Source: Melieria omissa
Lineage: Eukaryota > Arthropoda > Insecta > Diptera > Ulidiidae
DNA length: 64,000 nt
Reading direction: 5' to 3'
Assembly: GCA_963971225.1 (NCBI GenBank)
Contig: OZ020268.1
Span: 54,373,900 to 54,437,899, forward strand
Below are positions 10,894-21,514 of the stretch, piece by piece. The translations under genes and the position numbers were made by a program. The notes beneath the pieces are model-generated. The model had not been told where the DNA came from. It did no database searches and saw nothing but the letters and a program-made list of their open reading frames with translations. Numbering within the stretch: position 1 is the first letter of the stretch; each line of letters starts with the position of its first letter.

Positions 10894-11384
10894 CCACCGC
10901 CTCGACGCAAATCTGGCGCTTCTGCTGACGTTGGCTCTTCAGCGGATGTCGGCGCCGGCGACATAGGCACACACGCGGCCGCTACGTCTACCGCAAAGGC
11001 AGCAACCTCAGCAGCGACAGCGACGAGCACAGCTACGCGGCACTCTGCTGCGGCCGCTACCGCGCCCGCCACAAAACGACCGTCGTCAACAATAATCGAG
11101 ACATCGCTGCTGGGCTCACTGGTGGCGGACAAAAGCCCAGCCTCAACCGCATTACGAACAGCTTCGACGACGATGGCGAAGGCGGCGAAACAGCCGCAGC
11201 AGCAGAAGCCAACGGCAGCGGAACAGCGCGACGACATCGATTCAACATCGGCCGCTGTCCAGCCGCCCGCTGGCTCAGGTTTAAGTCCGCGACTCGAGAT
11301 GCGTCTGGCGCTCAATCACGACATTATGGGCGACGAAGACTTGATATGCTACGATCCTGGACCCGATCTAACAACAATTCTGGG
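10894..11384 (+). CDS. exon 6: Ala/Ser/Thr-rich, then an ordered acidic-aromatic segment
   Basis: The acceptor TCACTTGCAG ends at 10893 and the donor GTAAGG starts at 11385. The exon starts in phase 0 with PPPRRKSG and ends with two bases (GG) that need the G opening exon 7. After ~120 low-complexity residues the sequence becomes non-repetitive: LSPRLEMRLALNHDIMGDED, then LICYDPGPDLTTILG. This is one of the few parts of the protein likely to be folded or under strong constraint. Confidence 0.9.
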
Positions 11385-11446
11385 GTAAGGCCACATTTTT
11401 TTTCTTTTCAACTAAATATTTAACTTCGTGAACTCTTTATTTGCAG

Positions 11447-12085
11447 GCACGACCTCTCCACATTTCAGCGACTGACGGGTCGCGATTTATTGAATCGTTC
11501 GGCAACGAATCGCGTTCAGCCAAAAGAGGCTGTCATATCGTTTTGTCAACAGCGAAACTCGAAGATGGACACGCCGACCGTGAATCGGCGTCCGCGTCCG
11601 AGCGGCAGCGCCACAACCCCGGCCTCGCTAGTCGGCCTGGCTGGTTCGGCACGTGTCGGCGGCGCTCCACAACACCTGCAGCCAAATCGAAATACATGGA
11701 GCAGTTCTGCATCTGCGGCTCGGAGCGGCGCCGACAGCGCAAGAGGCGACGACAACAGCAAAAGCTGCAACTACAGCAGCGACGAGAGCAAATTAAGCGA
11801 TCTGGAAATCTTGGCGAGACGCGAGAAGACATACTGCATGTCTCAATTGAGGAGTGGCTCACGAGTCAAGACGACGAAGACGAAGCCGACGACGACAATT
11901 GCGACGAGGAGCAGGGATTCCTCGATCAGTCCTCAACTGACGAGGACTCGGAGTATTACTTCGATGGGCGGGGAGACTGAGAGCGGCAGCCACAAAGCAA
12001 CGGTGGCCGGTGGTGGCAGCATACGAGTGCGTAAAATTGGACGCGACGAAAGTGCGCTCATGGAAGCGGGCAAGGGAAATCGACT
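11447..12085 (+). CDS. exon 7: ordered segment, then Ser/Arg-rich region
   Basis: The acceptor TTTATTTGCAG ends at 11446 and the donor GTGAGT starts at 12086. The first G completes Gly from exon 6, and the frame reads HDLSTFQRLTGRDLLNRSAT, then NRVQPKEAVISFCQQRNSKM. The first ~45 residues are non-repetitive; the rest is Ser/Thr/Arg-rich with RSITSMGG and IRVRKIGRDESAL near the end. The exon ends with CT, needing the A of exon 8 (Leu). An overlapping open frame of 179 codons (11441-11980) fits neither neighbour's phase. The upstream intron is 62 nt. Confidence 0.9.
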
Positions 12086-12144
12086 GTGAGTCATTGGACA
12101 ATTTTTTATCGATGACACTTTTCCCCCAAAATTCCAAATTGCAG

Positions 12145-12280
12145 AATAAATTTTATCAAAAGACGCAACTCGGAAATTCCCCTATCGCCGAACTGCTCAC
12201 AGAGCTCGCTGAGCGAGTCGAATACGAGCGGAACGCCGGTACATCGACAGACTGGGCAAATGTCGCCGCGAAAGGATAAC
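12145..12280 (+). CDS. exon 8 (136 nt), Ser-rich with a basic kinase-type site
   Basis: The acceptor AAATTGCAG ends at 12144 and the donor GTAAGT starts at 12281. One base finishes the Leu codon of exon 7, then INFIKRRNSEIPLSPNCSQS, SLSESNTSGTPVHRQTGQM and SPRKDN in phase 0. KRRNSE is a basophilic kinase-type site. A different frame of the same exon is also open but ends in a stop at the donor. The upstream intron is 59 nt. Reading on through the donor gives the alternative C-terminus described separately. Confidence 0.88.
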
Positions 12281-12445
12281 GTAAGTGTTGCCAGATCAAG
12301 AGATTTCCTTCTAGATTTAGAAGATTCTTGGCCCTTTAAGAGAATTTTTATGAGGAAGAATTGTTTGGAACAAAGTTTCGGAGATTTTGATGCTGATACA
12401 TTTGACATCATTAGTGGTACTGAAGCCTTTAATATTGAAAACTAA
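12281..12445 (+). CDS. possible alternative C-terminus by retention of the last intron
   Basis: From exon 8 the same frame stays open through the donor for 54 codons, beginning VSVARSRDFLLDLEDSWPFK and ending with a stop at 12443-12445. The composition (acidic and aromatic, few simple repeats) is protein-like. Two overlapping AATAAA signals lie downstream at 12572-12581. Together these could make a shorter transcript with a different tail. A chance open frame of this size is quite possible. Confidence 0.4.
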   Translation, partial: VSVARSRDFLLDLEDSWPFKRIFMRKNCLEQSFGDFDADTFDIISGTEAFNIEN

Positions 12446-12571
12446 AGTGTTTAATTTAATTTTATTAAAATTTATGCTTCAAAATGTAGCAAAAGTGTAT
12501 CAAAGTGTGTCAAAAGAGATTTTCACATCGATCTCATTTTTGTAATGTTTTTTTGTGTTAAGTTAAAGCTG

Positions 12572-12581
12572 AATAAATAAA
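12572..12581 (+). terminator. possible polyadenylation signal for the intron-retained transcript
   Basis: Two overlapping AATAAA hexamers lie about 130 bases after the stop at 12445. In A/T-rich DNA this hexamer is frequent by chance, so the value comes only from its position after the alternative tail. Confidence 0.3.
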
Positions 12582-12846
12582 AGAGCTGCAATAGTTAATA
12601 AAAAAACTAAATATATTTTAATAATTTATGAGAAGTTATTATATTTTTATTTAAAACAATTTTAAAACCTTTTTAATTTTTGGGAGGAAATTTCAGTTTT
12701 TTTAAGATTCAGGAAAAAGTAATTTTAAGTATCTGGCAACCCCGACTTAGCAAGCTGCAATGTAGAAATATTCAATTTTGTTAACAGTTGAAACAATGTC
12801 ATTCTTTGGCACTTCTTCTTCTTTCTTTCTCTCCACCCAAACACAG

Positions 12847-12933
12847 GACAAACCCTCGCTGAATCGTCGCCTTTGGAAGCAGATAACGAAACGGCGACGC
12901 GCCAATTCTGTCTCCGAACTGGTTGCCAGCTAA
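12847..12933 (+). CDS. exon 9: terminal exon with basic C-terminus
   Basis: The acceptor CCAAACACAG ends at 12846. In phase 0 the exon encodes DKPSLNRRLWKQITKRRR, then ANSVSELVAS and a TAA stop at 12931-12933. The Arg/Lys-rich stretch with RRRANSVSE looks like a basophilic kinase or 14-3-3 site, or a nuclear/membrane-binding basic patch (inference). The high information content and exact phase fit make this a confident exon despite its 28 codons. Confidence 0.9.
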   Translation, partial: DKPSLNRRLWKQITKRRRANSVSELVAS

Positions 12934-13572
12934 TTTTGCTTACGGTGCACTGTGCGCCAACTGTTGCGCCTCTACCACACACACACGCCACGCGAATGCA
13001 ACACACGTTTTTTGTCCACATTTTTATGACACTTTTTTGTCAAAACTCTAACGAAATTTGTGCAATTTTGCGAGTGATAGTTAAGCTTTTTTCGATATAT
13101 TAAAACAAAAAATTACAAAAAAACTGAAACAAAACCAAACAAAGACGATAACAAAACAATGAAAGCAGCAAGCAAATTCTTAAGGAAAATCGCACTTAGT
13201 TGGTAGTTGTAAGCGTGAATGTTGTTAGAGGCAAATTTTTGCAAATAGTCGACAAGGCAGACGACGCGAGGCGGTAGCAACTTAAAGAAAGCTTTGAATT
13301 AAGAACGAAATTTAATTGTAGAAAGCAGTAGGCGAACGTATATAGTTATGAAATTTTGTGGGCAGCAGTGAAGAGCGCAGACGCAACGGGTGCTACAAGA
13401 AATTATACGAAGCTGCGCGGTGCATTAGCGAACGCTTAGCTAGAAGCGATGGCCATAGTTGAAGTTGGATTAAAAATGAATTTTTTGTTTTTCAAAATAT
13501 TGGGAATTGCATTAACGTTGGGTAAGATTTTTTCAAAAATGAATTCAAAACTATGAATTCAAAACTAATAAA
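12934..13572 (+). other. 3' untranslated region, approximate
   Basis: The sequence after the stop has no further acceptor-bounded exon. The first AATAAA I find is at 13567-13572 (ACTAATAAATTC). A variant signal further up could be used instead, so the right edge is a guess. Confidence 0.45.
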
Positions 13573-14044
13573 TTCAATGATTAAAAATTTTTATGAAAAA
13601 AATTGGAAATTTTATGAAAAACTTTTTGAAAAAATGAAAAGATGATGAAAATTGGAAATTTTATAAAAAAGAAAATGCGGCATGCGAACTTTAACAGATA
13701 AATATTCATATTTTGCCATATTGAAGACTTTTGCTTTTAATTGTTTTTATTTTTATTTTGGTGAACAAAAGTCCAATGCACGCCAAACTGTCCATTTATT
13801 GTATGTATTAGCAAAATGCTTGTCCAGGTTTTATTGCACACAGATAAGACTAATGAATAATCTCCTGCCAAAAATCAAAACAACACATTGAAAAACCTAT
13901 CAAAAGTATGCAACGAAAATTTCATTGCTTGCAGAAAAACTTTGAAAGCTTTCAGTGACTTTAAAGTGAGAGTGTGAGAAAATTTTTTTCTACGGCCATT
14001 CTTGAAGGATAAGTAAGGATTTTAAACAGAGCGCAAACTTTGCA

Positions 14045-14093
14045 AAGGGGAGATAGAGGAGTAAAGAGGGTGAAAGAGGGAGGGAAAGAGTTT
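14045..14093. repeat. polypurine GA-rich tract
   Basis: About 49 bases are nearly all G and A on the + strand (GGGGAGATAGAGGAGTAAAG followed by GAGGG units). GAGA-type factors bind such tracts in flies; whether this one is bound is unknown. Confidence 0.6.
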
Positions 14094-14217
14094 GGGCTTC
14101 TTAAAAATGAAACGCTCTGCTATGAGGTTGTATGAACTTTTTGTGCAAAAAGCTCTAAGCTTTTCTTACATCTGTTGGCTTAGGCGAACTGTTGCGAAAA
14201 CAGTTTTCAGATCTATA

Positions 14218-14470
14218 CAAAAAAATTGCACTGCATTTCTCAAAAGCTTAAATTTTGACACAAAATGAATGCAATTTTCAATTCTATTCAGAAAAAGTTG
14301 CAGTGCAAAGCTTAAATGTTTATCCAAAATGAAATTGATTTTCAATTCTATTCTGAAAAATTGCAGATAATTTTCAAAAAGTTTAAATTTTTACGCATAA
14401 TTAATTCATATTTTTTAGTTTTTTATACAAAAAAGTTGCAGTGACATTTAAAAAATTTTCAAACTTACTA
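14218..14470. repeat. degenerate ~70-bp tandem repeat, about 3.5 copies
   Basis: Units begin with a block like AAAAAGTTGCAGTGCA at about 14220, 14291, 14356 and 14429, followed by CAAAAGCTTAAATTTT-like and TTTTCAATTCTATTC-like parts. Copies have diverged strongly. Confidence 0.7.
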
Positions 14471-15191
14471 AAAATCAGATTCGATTACAAAAAGTTTTTT
14501 GGATATTTTTCCAAATTTGCTATTTGCTATTTGTTGCTTTTCAATAACCGTATTCATGATGCTTTCCTAGTTGTTTTAATTGCTTAGACTTAAATTTCAC
14601 GCTCGCATTCTTAAGAAATCTTGAGCATGGCTGCATTAGTTACAATACTTTCATGCCGACTTTTGTGTCTTAGTAGATAGTCAGCGGCTCATTAGGGGTT
14701 TTCATGAGTGCTGCGATAAATGTGAACGTTTGAATTGTCGTTTTCGCATTCATCAAATGAAATCGGTGAGAATTGCTTGATTTTAAAATTTCATAGGAGA
14801 AATTAAATTTTATTATACATAATTATACAGAATTTTTAATTGACTAAGAAATTACAATTAATTATAGTCGAGTTTTAGTTTCATTATTTAATTAATAATT
14901 AACAGTTAATTTAAGTCAATTTAAAAAAATAAAATTTAAAGTTTTTTTTTTATTTTTAAATAAATTTTTATTTAATTATTAATTAACAGTTAATTAAAAA
15001 AAATTTAATTAAAATTAATTTTTTATAATGATATTTTTTTTTAAATAATTTTTTAACTAACCAAATAAAATTATTTTATCAAAAGTATTAAAATATATTA
15101 ATGTTCATTTCGCGGGTAAAACTTAATTAATTTGAATTATCGTTAATGAACTTAAATTGCGTTAATTTTCACTAATCCTAGTAACGTTATA

Positions 15192-15367
15192 TTTTACTTT
15201 TCGCTTAAAACGAACTTCGAGGGACCGGCAAAATGGTTCGTTTTAACCGAAAGTTCGCTTTAAAACGGGTCCGTAATAAGCGAAAACATAAAGCGCGTAC
15301 TTTTGAAATTGGTTCGTTTTAGGCGGAAAATCGTTTTAAACGGGTTCGTTATAAGCGAAAAGCTCTG
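15192..15367. mobile_element. pogo-like miniature element (176 bp)
   Basis: The left end contains CTTTTCGCTTAAAACGAAC. The reverse complement of the right end is CAGAGCTTTTCGCTTATAAC, continuing GAAC. Both ends are flanked by TA (15190-15191, 15368-15369). The inside repeats the theme GGTTCGTTTTA / TAAGCGAAAA in both orientations. TA targets and ATAACGAA-type ends fit pogo/Tigger elements. No coding sequence is present. Confidence 0.7.
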
Positions 15368-18300
15368 TAGTTTAATTAATAGATTTGATTAATTCTTTAA
15401 CCAATTAATTAATTTTAACTTCAGTAACTAAACACTTTTATTTTCATATGTTAACTTTTTGAATTTTTTAATTGATAGTAATTATTTGGAATTAATTTAT
15501 ATCTGCAATGACTCATAAATTATTAGATTTGAGTTTTTGTTTGTTATGTTTAGTTAATTGGTCAATTAAATAACATAAATTAATATTATGAAAATTTGTT
15601 GTTTAAGTCAAATTAATTACTTAATTAAAAAAGGAACCATTAATTATTTAGTTAGAAGAAAGAATTAATAAAATAATGAAATTATTTCATACATGAAATG
15701 CAACTATTATTTCATTAGTTCGATCAAGGACTTGATTAATGTTTATTTAATTGAATTTAACTAACTAATAATTCAATTAATTAGGTTAAGAAAATTTTGA
15801 TTTTAATAATTAAAATGCAATTAATGTATTTATTAATGAAATTTCCATCCATTGATGCATTAATCAATTAAATAATTAAATTGAAACTCATATAATTTCA
15901 ATTAAGTTATCTTAATGTATTAAATTAAACTCAAATTCCACATATTCTAAAAAATTCTTGATATTTTCAAAATTCTCAAAAAAGAAAATACAAAACTTTG
16001 AAACTGTTAGGCGATTTTGAAACAAAATTAACTAAATTTAAATAACAAACAGCAACCGATTTAACACAAAAATCAACAACAAAATAATTACAATTTAAAT
16101 AACGTACTAAATTTTAAGCTTTAACCGGAACATTCACCATAAACTTTAAAATTTTACATTAGACTTTGCAAAGAAAAATACCAAAACATGAAAACAAATA
16201 CGCACTCACAGCAAAGCAGCAGAAAATATTGAAAATATGGAATTTACATTCGATCAATGGATACTTTTACTTGTATTGTGTAGTAGTCGAGCACTGACAA
16301 CCACAGTCCATGCAACTTTAATTATTGACAACAGTGGCAGTCAAACTGCATGCATTATGCAAGAATCTAATTAACATGATTAACAATAATTGACTATTTA
16401 GAGTAATTAATTCAAACTAACAAATGACGATTATTTGCAAAAATAGTACTTAAGCGTTTTAGTAATTTTTAGAACTATATCAAACGATACAGATAGGAAC
16501 ATTACTTTACTGGTGAGCAGAATGCTGATGAAAAGTTTGTGGTGGCGATGTAATTTTGTAGCAATTTGCTGCAACTGCATCAATGAGTTATTGAATTAAC
16601 GACTAATTAATTAATTATGACATTGTCAATGACAATGACATTGACAATGTGTGGTTTTGTTAACTTAAATAAAAAATTAATTAAAAAAATTATTAATCAT
16701 TTTATGAAGTTTTTGGTTTGAAGGTAATTAAGAATTTTATAAAAAGTTGAGCAAGTAAATAAGTAAATAATTATTAAAAATTTGGTTGCTGAAAATTTGT
16801 AATAGTTTTTAATTAATTAGATATTTTCATATGGGAAGAGGTATGAAATATTTTGCTTAGTTAGTTAATTGTTATTAATGGTAAACAATTAATTAAATAT
16901 AATTGAATCATTAGTTATAATTAGTTAAATAAATTTTAATTATTATTATAAGTTTTTAAAAAGTAATTCAAAGCCGACTAAGATAATTTTTATTATTTGC
17001 CAACGTTTAATCAACTATGAATTTTTAATTAAACTTTATTTCCTATGAATTCCTGTGAATTGTTAATAAGTTAATTTTTTATTTAGTGATTATATTATTA
17101 TAATTAAAAAATCATTGATTATTCAGTTAAATATTAGAAATTGTAAAGGATTAATTAATTTATTTATTTATTACAAACTGCAATTAATTTTACTACAAAT
17201 TTAAATATTCAGTAAAATCTTAATTATTAATTAATAATTAATTAATCAACGAATTCTGAATTAATTATAATTAAAAACTAATTATTTAACTGTCATAAAT
17301 ATTTAATTATCTAATTGTAATTAATAATTAATTATTTTATTGATTACTAATTACAAAAATAATTATTTAATTAATAAGAAATATTTAATTAATTATAAGT
17401 TATTCCAACAATTATTTAATATACAAAAATTAGTCGTACTTAATAATTCACTAATTATCAAAAACCATCAAAGAAATATTTCAGCCAACAGATATTCAGC
17501 GCTTTCGAAATGATTCAAATTAAAAAAAAATCCAATTTTCTTTAAGAAAATTGCTAGCAAACAGCGAGCATTCAAAACGGAAAAGAACAAGAAACAAAAA
17601 AACTTGTGTACATTTTTTTACCGCAGTCAACTTTATTTCTATGAAGAAACTTTTAGCAAATTTATGCGAAAATTTTCAAATATCGTATGATTCAAAGAAA
17701 CAAATAATTACAAGAAAAATTTACTATTTAAAATTGACAGTAACATTTTATTTAAACAATTTAAACTAATATTAGCAAAAATACATGAAATATTAATTAG
17801 AAAACAAAACAAGAACTAATTAAAACTAAATAAAATAATTAAAACTAGAAACACAAAAGTCATATGTTTTGTTTATAAAAGAAAACTGGAAAAAGATTCA
17901 AGTAAGTGAAAATAATTTTATAATTTATTTAAACCCATTTTTATTGAACTCACTGTAGAAAACTTAATATTTTTTTTATTTTCTTCAAAGAACTAAGAAC
18001 TTCTCTCGTACTCAACGCTCTCTTTTAAAAGACTCTTACAACGCTCATTCCATTTTATACATGCGAGCGTTTCCAGTCACTTCCAGCGGCCATTTACTTT
18101 TCCAATGCCGACATAACGGCACTAATTACACATTTCCAGCAGTCAACCACGACAAGGTGAGATAGAAGATACTCTCAATAGGTAGCAACCAAACAGCTGA
18201 GCTGATATCAGAGAGAGCGCGGCCTGTTTGTGACAATGCTGTCCACAATTTATAACAACAACAACAACAACAATAAGTGCATGAAATAATTGACAAGGCC

Positions 18301-18758
18301 GTATGTGCGAAAAATTCTTGTAGGGCAACAACAACAATGTTTGTATTCTATGCTATTGAAAGCAGAAGACATAAAACCGGTAATGCGGCTTACTAATGTT
18401 GTTGTTGTGGTTCTTGCTGTCTTCGTTGGCATAGCTTTGGAAGCCTTGGTGCTTGAATGATTTTTTGCAATATTAATTAATAATAAGAAAAAGACATTCC
18501 TCATTAAAAAAAAACGTGATTAATTGTGATGTTTTTCTGGTTTTTATTACAAATTTAATTACAAATTTTGTGCGTCAATACAATTTTTTTTTAATTTCAT
18601 AGCCGAAATACTTGTTTTGGCAATTAAAAATTAGAATTTGAGCACAGAAAAAATATTTTGAAAAAGTATTTAATATTTCTAGGCAACGTGTTATATAATA
18701 AGTGAAATGAGTTGAACGAAAAAAATATATTTTTATTAAATGTTGTTAGAAAAATATA
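15368..18758. other. AT-rich stretch dominated by TTAATTA motifs
   Basis: Runs of AATTAATTAATT and related words extend over most of 15370-17470. A hairpin with 11-bp perfect arms (CATTGTCAATG) and a 7-nt loop occurs at 16621-16649. From 18050 to 18450 the base composition is more balanced and includes CAA repeats (18257-18274). Open frames here are short and without motifs. I see no gene. Confidence 0.6.
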
Positions 18759-19726
18759 AGGGAGAGGGCTGGGGTGTGAACCGGGTTTTGTTTTTTGGCT
18801 CTAACTTTTCACAGAATAAAGATATCGAAACATCGAAGATACCGTTGGAAAGGTAAATATAACGCGCAAATTTGTTATGAAGACAGATTACCGTTTTGAT
18901 TAACATTTAACTCTCTACGTCCAATTTTCTAAGGATGTGATTTTTCGCTTTTCCAAAAAAGTGGCTGGGTTGTGAACCATCTGGCAAATTGCAATTAAAG
19001 TCGAAAAATACGAAGAAAACACCCATAATTTTGATATAAGTTGAAAATTTATTTAATCAGGAAGACTCAAGACGTGAAAAAAGGTTATAATGACGCCACT
19101 TAGGCCAAAAAATTGCAATGAATGCAAGTGCTCAATATTTATTTGTTTTCATCCTAATCGGTGTCGCAATGTTTGCATATGACATACGAACGCGTTCTCG
19201 CATTGGCCCACTTCAAGTGAACTCACCGAAATCGAGTGACATTACATAAAATTAATTAAAATCCGGCGATATTTGACCGTCCTAGTGCAAATGTAGTCCG
19301 AAAACCAGGTGGTTCATAACCCAGCCCCCACAGTGGTTCACAGCCCAACCACGATGCCATTTTGTAAACTTTTAAAACAACGACACTTCCAATCATATTT
19401 CAACATAAACAAATATTGGATCGTAAAATAGAATCAATACCCTAAATAAATATGTGTTACACTTACATTTTTGCAATAACTTCAGTCATTTGGATAGCAC
19501 TTTAAAAAAAGCAAAAAAGTTTTCGCAGTCGATTTTCAAACACGGTGTCTTTCAAACTCGATTGCTGCCACAAGCAATACGTGTTTGTACTTCGGTGTAA
19601 CCACAAAAGCAGAGTCATATCATAAGACAAACCTGACAGTTGAAAGATTGGCGATATGTCAATTAGGGAAAGAAAAAACAGTAATGGTTCACAACCCAGC
19701 CTGGTTCACAACCCAGCCCTCTCCCT
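18759..19726. mobile_element. 968-bp TA-flanked non-autonomous element with six subterminal 16-bp motifs
   Basis: The ends are perfect inverted repeats for 15 bp (AGGGAGAGGGCTGGG), flanked by TA on both sides (18757-18758, 19727-19728). A motif close to GGTTCACAACCCAGCC occurs six times: twice near the left end in one orientation (18767-18782, 18963-18978) and four times to the right in the other (19311-19326, 19335-19350, 19686-19701, 19703-19718). Such symmetric subterminal motifs are typical of transposase-binding sites. There is no transposase; the 60-codon frame at 19585 is not convincing. The superfamily is open: a TA target fits Tc1/mariner, but long GC-rich ends with internal repeats are unusual for it. 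Confidence 0.8.
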
Positions 19727-19887
19727 TACTATTTCCATATAAAAAATGTTGTTTTCAACATCCTTGAACTTTGCCAAGAGACCAGAATGCGTAGTTTTCT
19801 CTCAAGAAGTTCTTTCTCGCAGTAGACGATTACATTTGGATTATTGCAATTGCTTTAAAAAAAATAGAGAAGAATACAGATTACTTA

Positions 19888-21206
19888 AAGACTGTATCGA
19901 AAATTATAAATACACTTTAAAAATCATATAAAGTGGGCTATGCAATGTTAGTTGCTCAGCAATATCGGTTTTTAGATTCTAGAGGTTCAAATTGTTATTT
20001 TCGTGAAAAATTTGTTGTAGTATATCGAAGCGCTTAAAAATTAGAGGACTTTCCGCAAAACTTCGTCAGAAAATTTTGTCCATATGGGCATCAACCAAAG
20101 GAATGTCGTATAGAAAACTAGCAAAAGAAGCAAATGTTAGCCTGTTCGCTGTGCAAAAACCATTCGCCGGTATATTACACATTGCACACTTGGGGATTTA
20201 CCAGGACAAGGTCGTAAAAAGGGTGCGTCCCAACCATTGCTAGATACTAAGATATGTGCCTTATTTAAAAAAAATAAGGATATATCCGTACGCGATTGCG
20301 CAAAAAAAGCCGAAACGAGTGCAGCAATGGTTCAACGTGCCAAGAAGAGAATCCAGTTGGAAACATGTAGAAAGCGAAAACAGCCGAAACGAAGCACTCA
20401 GCAATGCGCGCAGGTGAAAACCAGATCCCGAAAATTGTACGACTATATTTGTAGGCAAAAATTTGATTGCATCATAATGGACGACGAAACATACGTGAAA
20501 TTGGACTACAAAACGCTGCCTGGACCCCAATTCTACGCAGTTCCGAAAGAATGTGAAATTTCAAAAGCTGACAAATCAATTTTTTGCGAAAAATTTGGCA
20601 ATAAGATTCATGTTTGGCAAACAATATGCAAGTGTGAAAAAATGTCGACTCCATTCTTCACAGACAAGCCCCTGAACGCTGAAATGTACCTAAATGAGTG
20701 ACTCAAGTAGAGATTGCTGCCGTTGGTGAAAAAACACACTGGCAAGACTTGGTTTTGGGCCGACTTAGCCTCTTGCCATTATGCTAAGCCAGTACTAACG
20801 TGGTATGAAGAGAAGAACATAAATTTTGTTAAGAAAAACATGAATCCTCCAAAGTGTCCAGAGATACGCCCTATCGAAAAATTTTGGACGTTGATGAAGA
20901 GGGACCTTAAAAAAAGATCTAAGCCGGCTAACTCCGTTCAAAAATTTAAAAAATATTGGAATAGTGTTAACAAAAAATTAGATTCTGGCTGTGTCCAGAA
21001 TTTACAAAAGGACCTCGACAAAAAGATTAAACATGTGGGCTAGCCTCCCACTAAATAATTTTTTTCGTTGCTATTTACAAAAAAATACAATATGAAATGA
21101 AATGAATGAATGAATATGAAATTTATAAAAAAAAATTAATTCTAACTTTTGTTATGCACTAGTATGAAGCATGTTTTGGTGTATTCATAATTTTCGATAC
21201 AGTCCT
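19888..21206 (+). mobile_element. Tc1/mariner element, DD37E type, full length but dead
   Basis: The terminal inverted repeats are about 28 bp. The left starts AAGACTGTATCGAAAATTAT and the reverse complement of the right starts AGGACTGTATCGAAAATTAT. Both are flanked by TA (19886-19887, 21207-21208). The 1.3-kb length is normal for the superfamily. The single gene inside is a broken transposase (separate entry). The element lies about 160 bp from the preceding TA-flanked element; their ends are unrelated. Confidence 0.9.
20050..21043 (+). pseudogene. DD37E Tc1/mariner transposase pseudogene
   Basis: Recognisable in order: an N-terminal helix-turn-helix region (LSAKLRQKILSIWASTKGMS, RKLAKEANVS); a second DNA-binding part ending in LPGQGRKKG; the first catalytic Asp in IIMDDETYVKLD; the second in WFWADLASCHY; and the Glu in RPIEKFW. 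Thirty-seven residues separate the second Asp from the Glu, which gives the DD37E signature known from mosquito ITmD37E elements. Damage: a one-base frameshift near 20156, and two in-frame stops (TGA at 20699-20701 and TAG six bases further on) between the first and second catalytic residues. Otherwise the reading frame is well kept, so inactivation is not very old (inference). Confidence 0.9.
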
Positions 21207-21408
21207 TAGTAGTGGGGTCTGAAAGACTACTAGGACTACTAGCAAAATATCTTCTCAAGCAATAAGTCGGGTTTAGAAAGTAGTGAGCTCGAAGTGAGTT
21301 CAACTCATATCTGTTTGTAGGCTTGAAAAAACAGTCAAATTTTTAATTGCCAAGTAGTAGAACTTTTCTATTTGGTTTTAAAAACAGTCTGGATCCAGTC
21401 TCGATTGG

Positions 21409-21461
21409 ATTGGATTGGATTGAATTAGATTCGATTGGATTCAATTGGATTGGATTGGATT
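21409..21461. repeat. ATTGG pentanucleotide repeat
   Basis: About ten GATTG units occur in a row with a few point variants, followed directly by A/T-rich DNA. Confidence 0.85.
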
Positions 21462-21514
21462 TTTATTTTATATGTGAGGAGCGAGCATCTTTTCTTCTTG
21501 GAACCACAGGATCT

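Larger units (their letters stand above)
4457..12933 (+). other. 3' part of a large multi-exon protein gene, family not recognised
   Basis: Nine exons on the + strand join with matching phases and GT-AG boundaries into one frame of about 1,613 residues ending at 12933. I see no enzyme fold, membrane segment or signal peptide. In order, the protein shows: a charged, probably helical segment (exon 1); short Cys clusters VCRHCHKNC, CNCEC and CRCVCG (exon 2); Ser/Thr/Pro-rich disordered sequence; a long Asp tract (about 6840-6990); a Glu tract (exon 5); a Pro run; a better-ordered segment across exons 6/7 (DLICYDPGPDLTTILG then HDLSTFQRLTGRDLLN); and an Arg-rich C-terminus, KRRRANSVSELVAS. Arg-x-x-Ser sites such as KRRNSE and RRRANS suggest basophilic kinase or 14-3-3 sites (inference). 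The composition resembles fly cytoskeletal or signalling scaffolds. I considered a RhoGEF (puratrophin-type) tail and a Nance-Horan/GUK-holder tail, but no visible domain decides. The 5' exons are not identified. Confidence 0.85.

Noticed and set aside
11441..11980. 179-codon frame overlapping exon 7
   Set aside because: Its phase fits neither exon 6 nor exon 8, while the chosen frame fits both.
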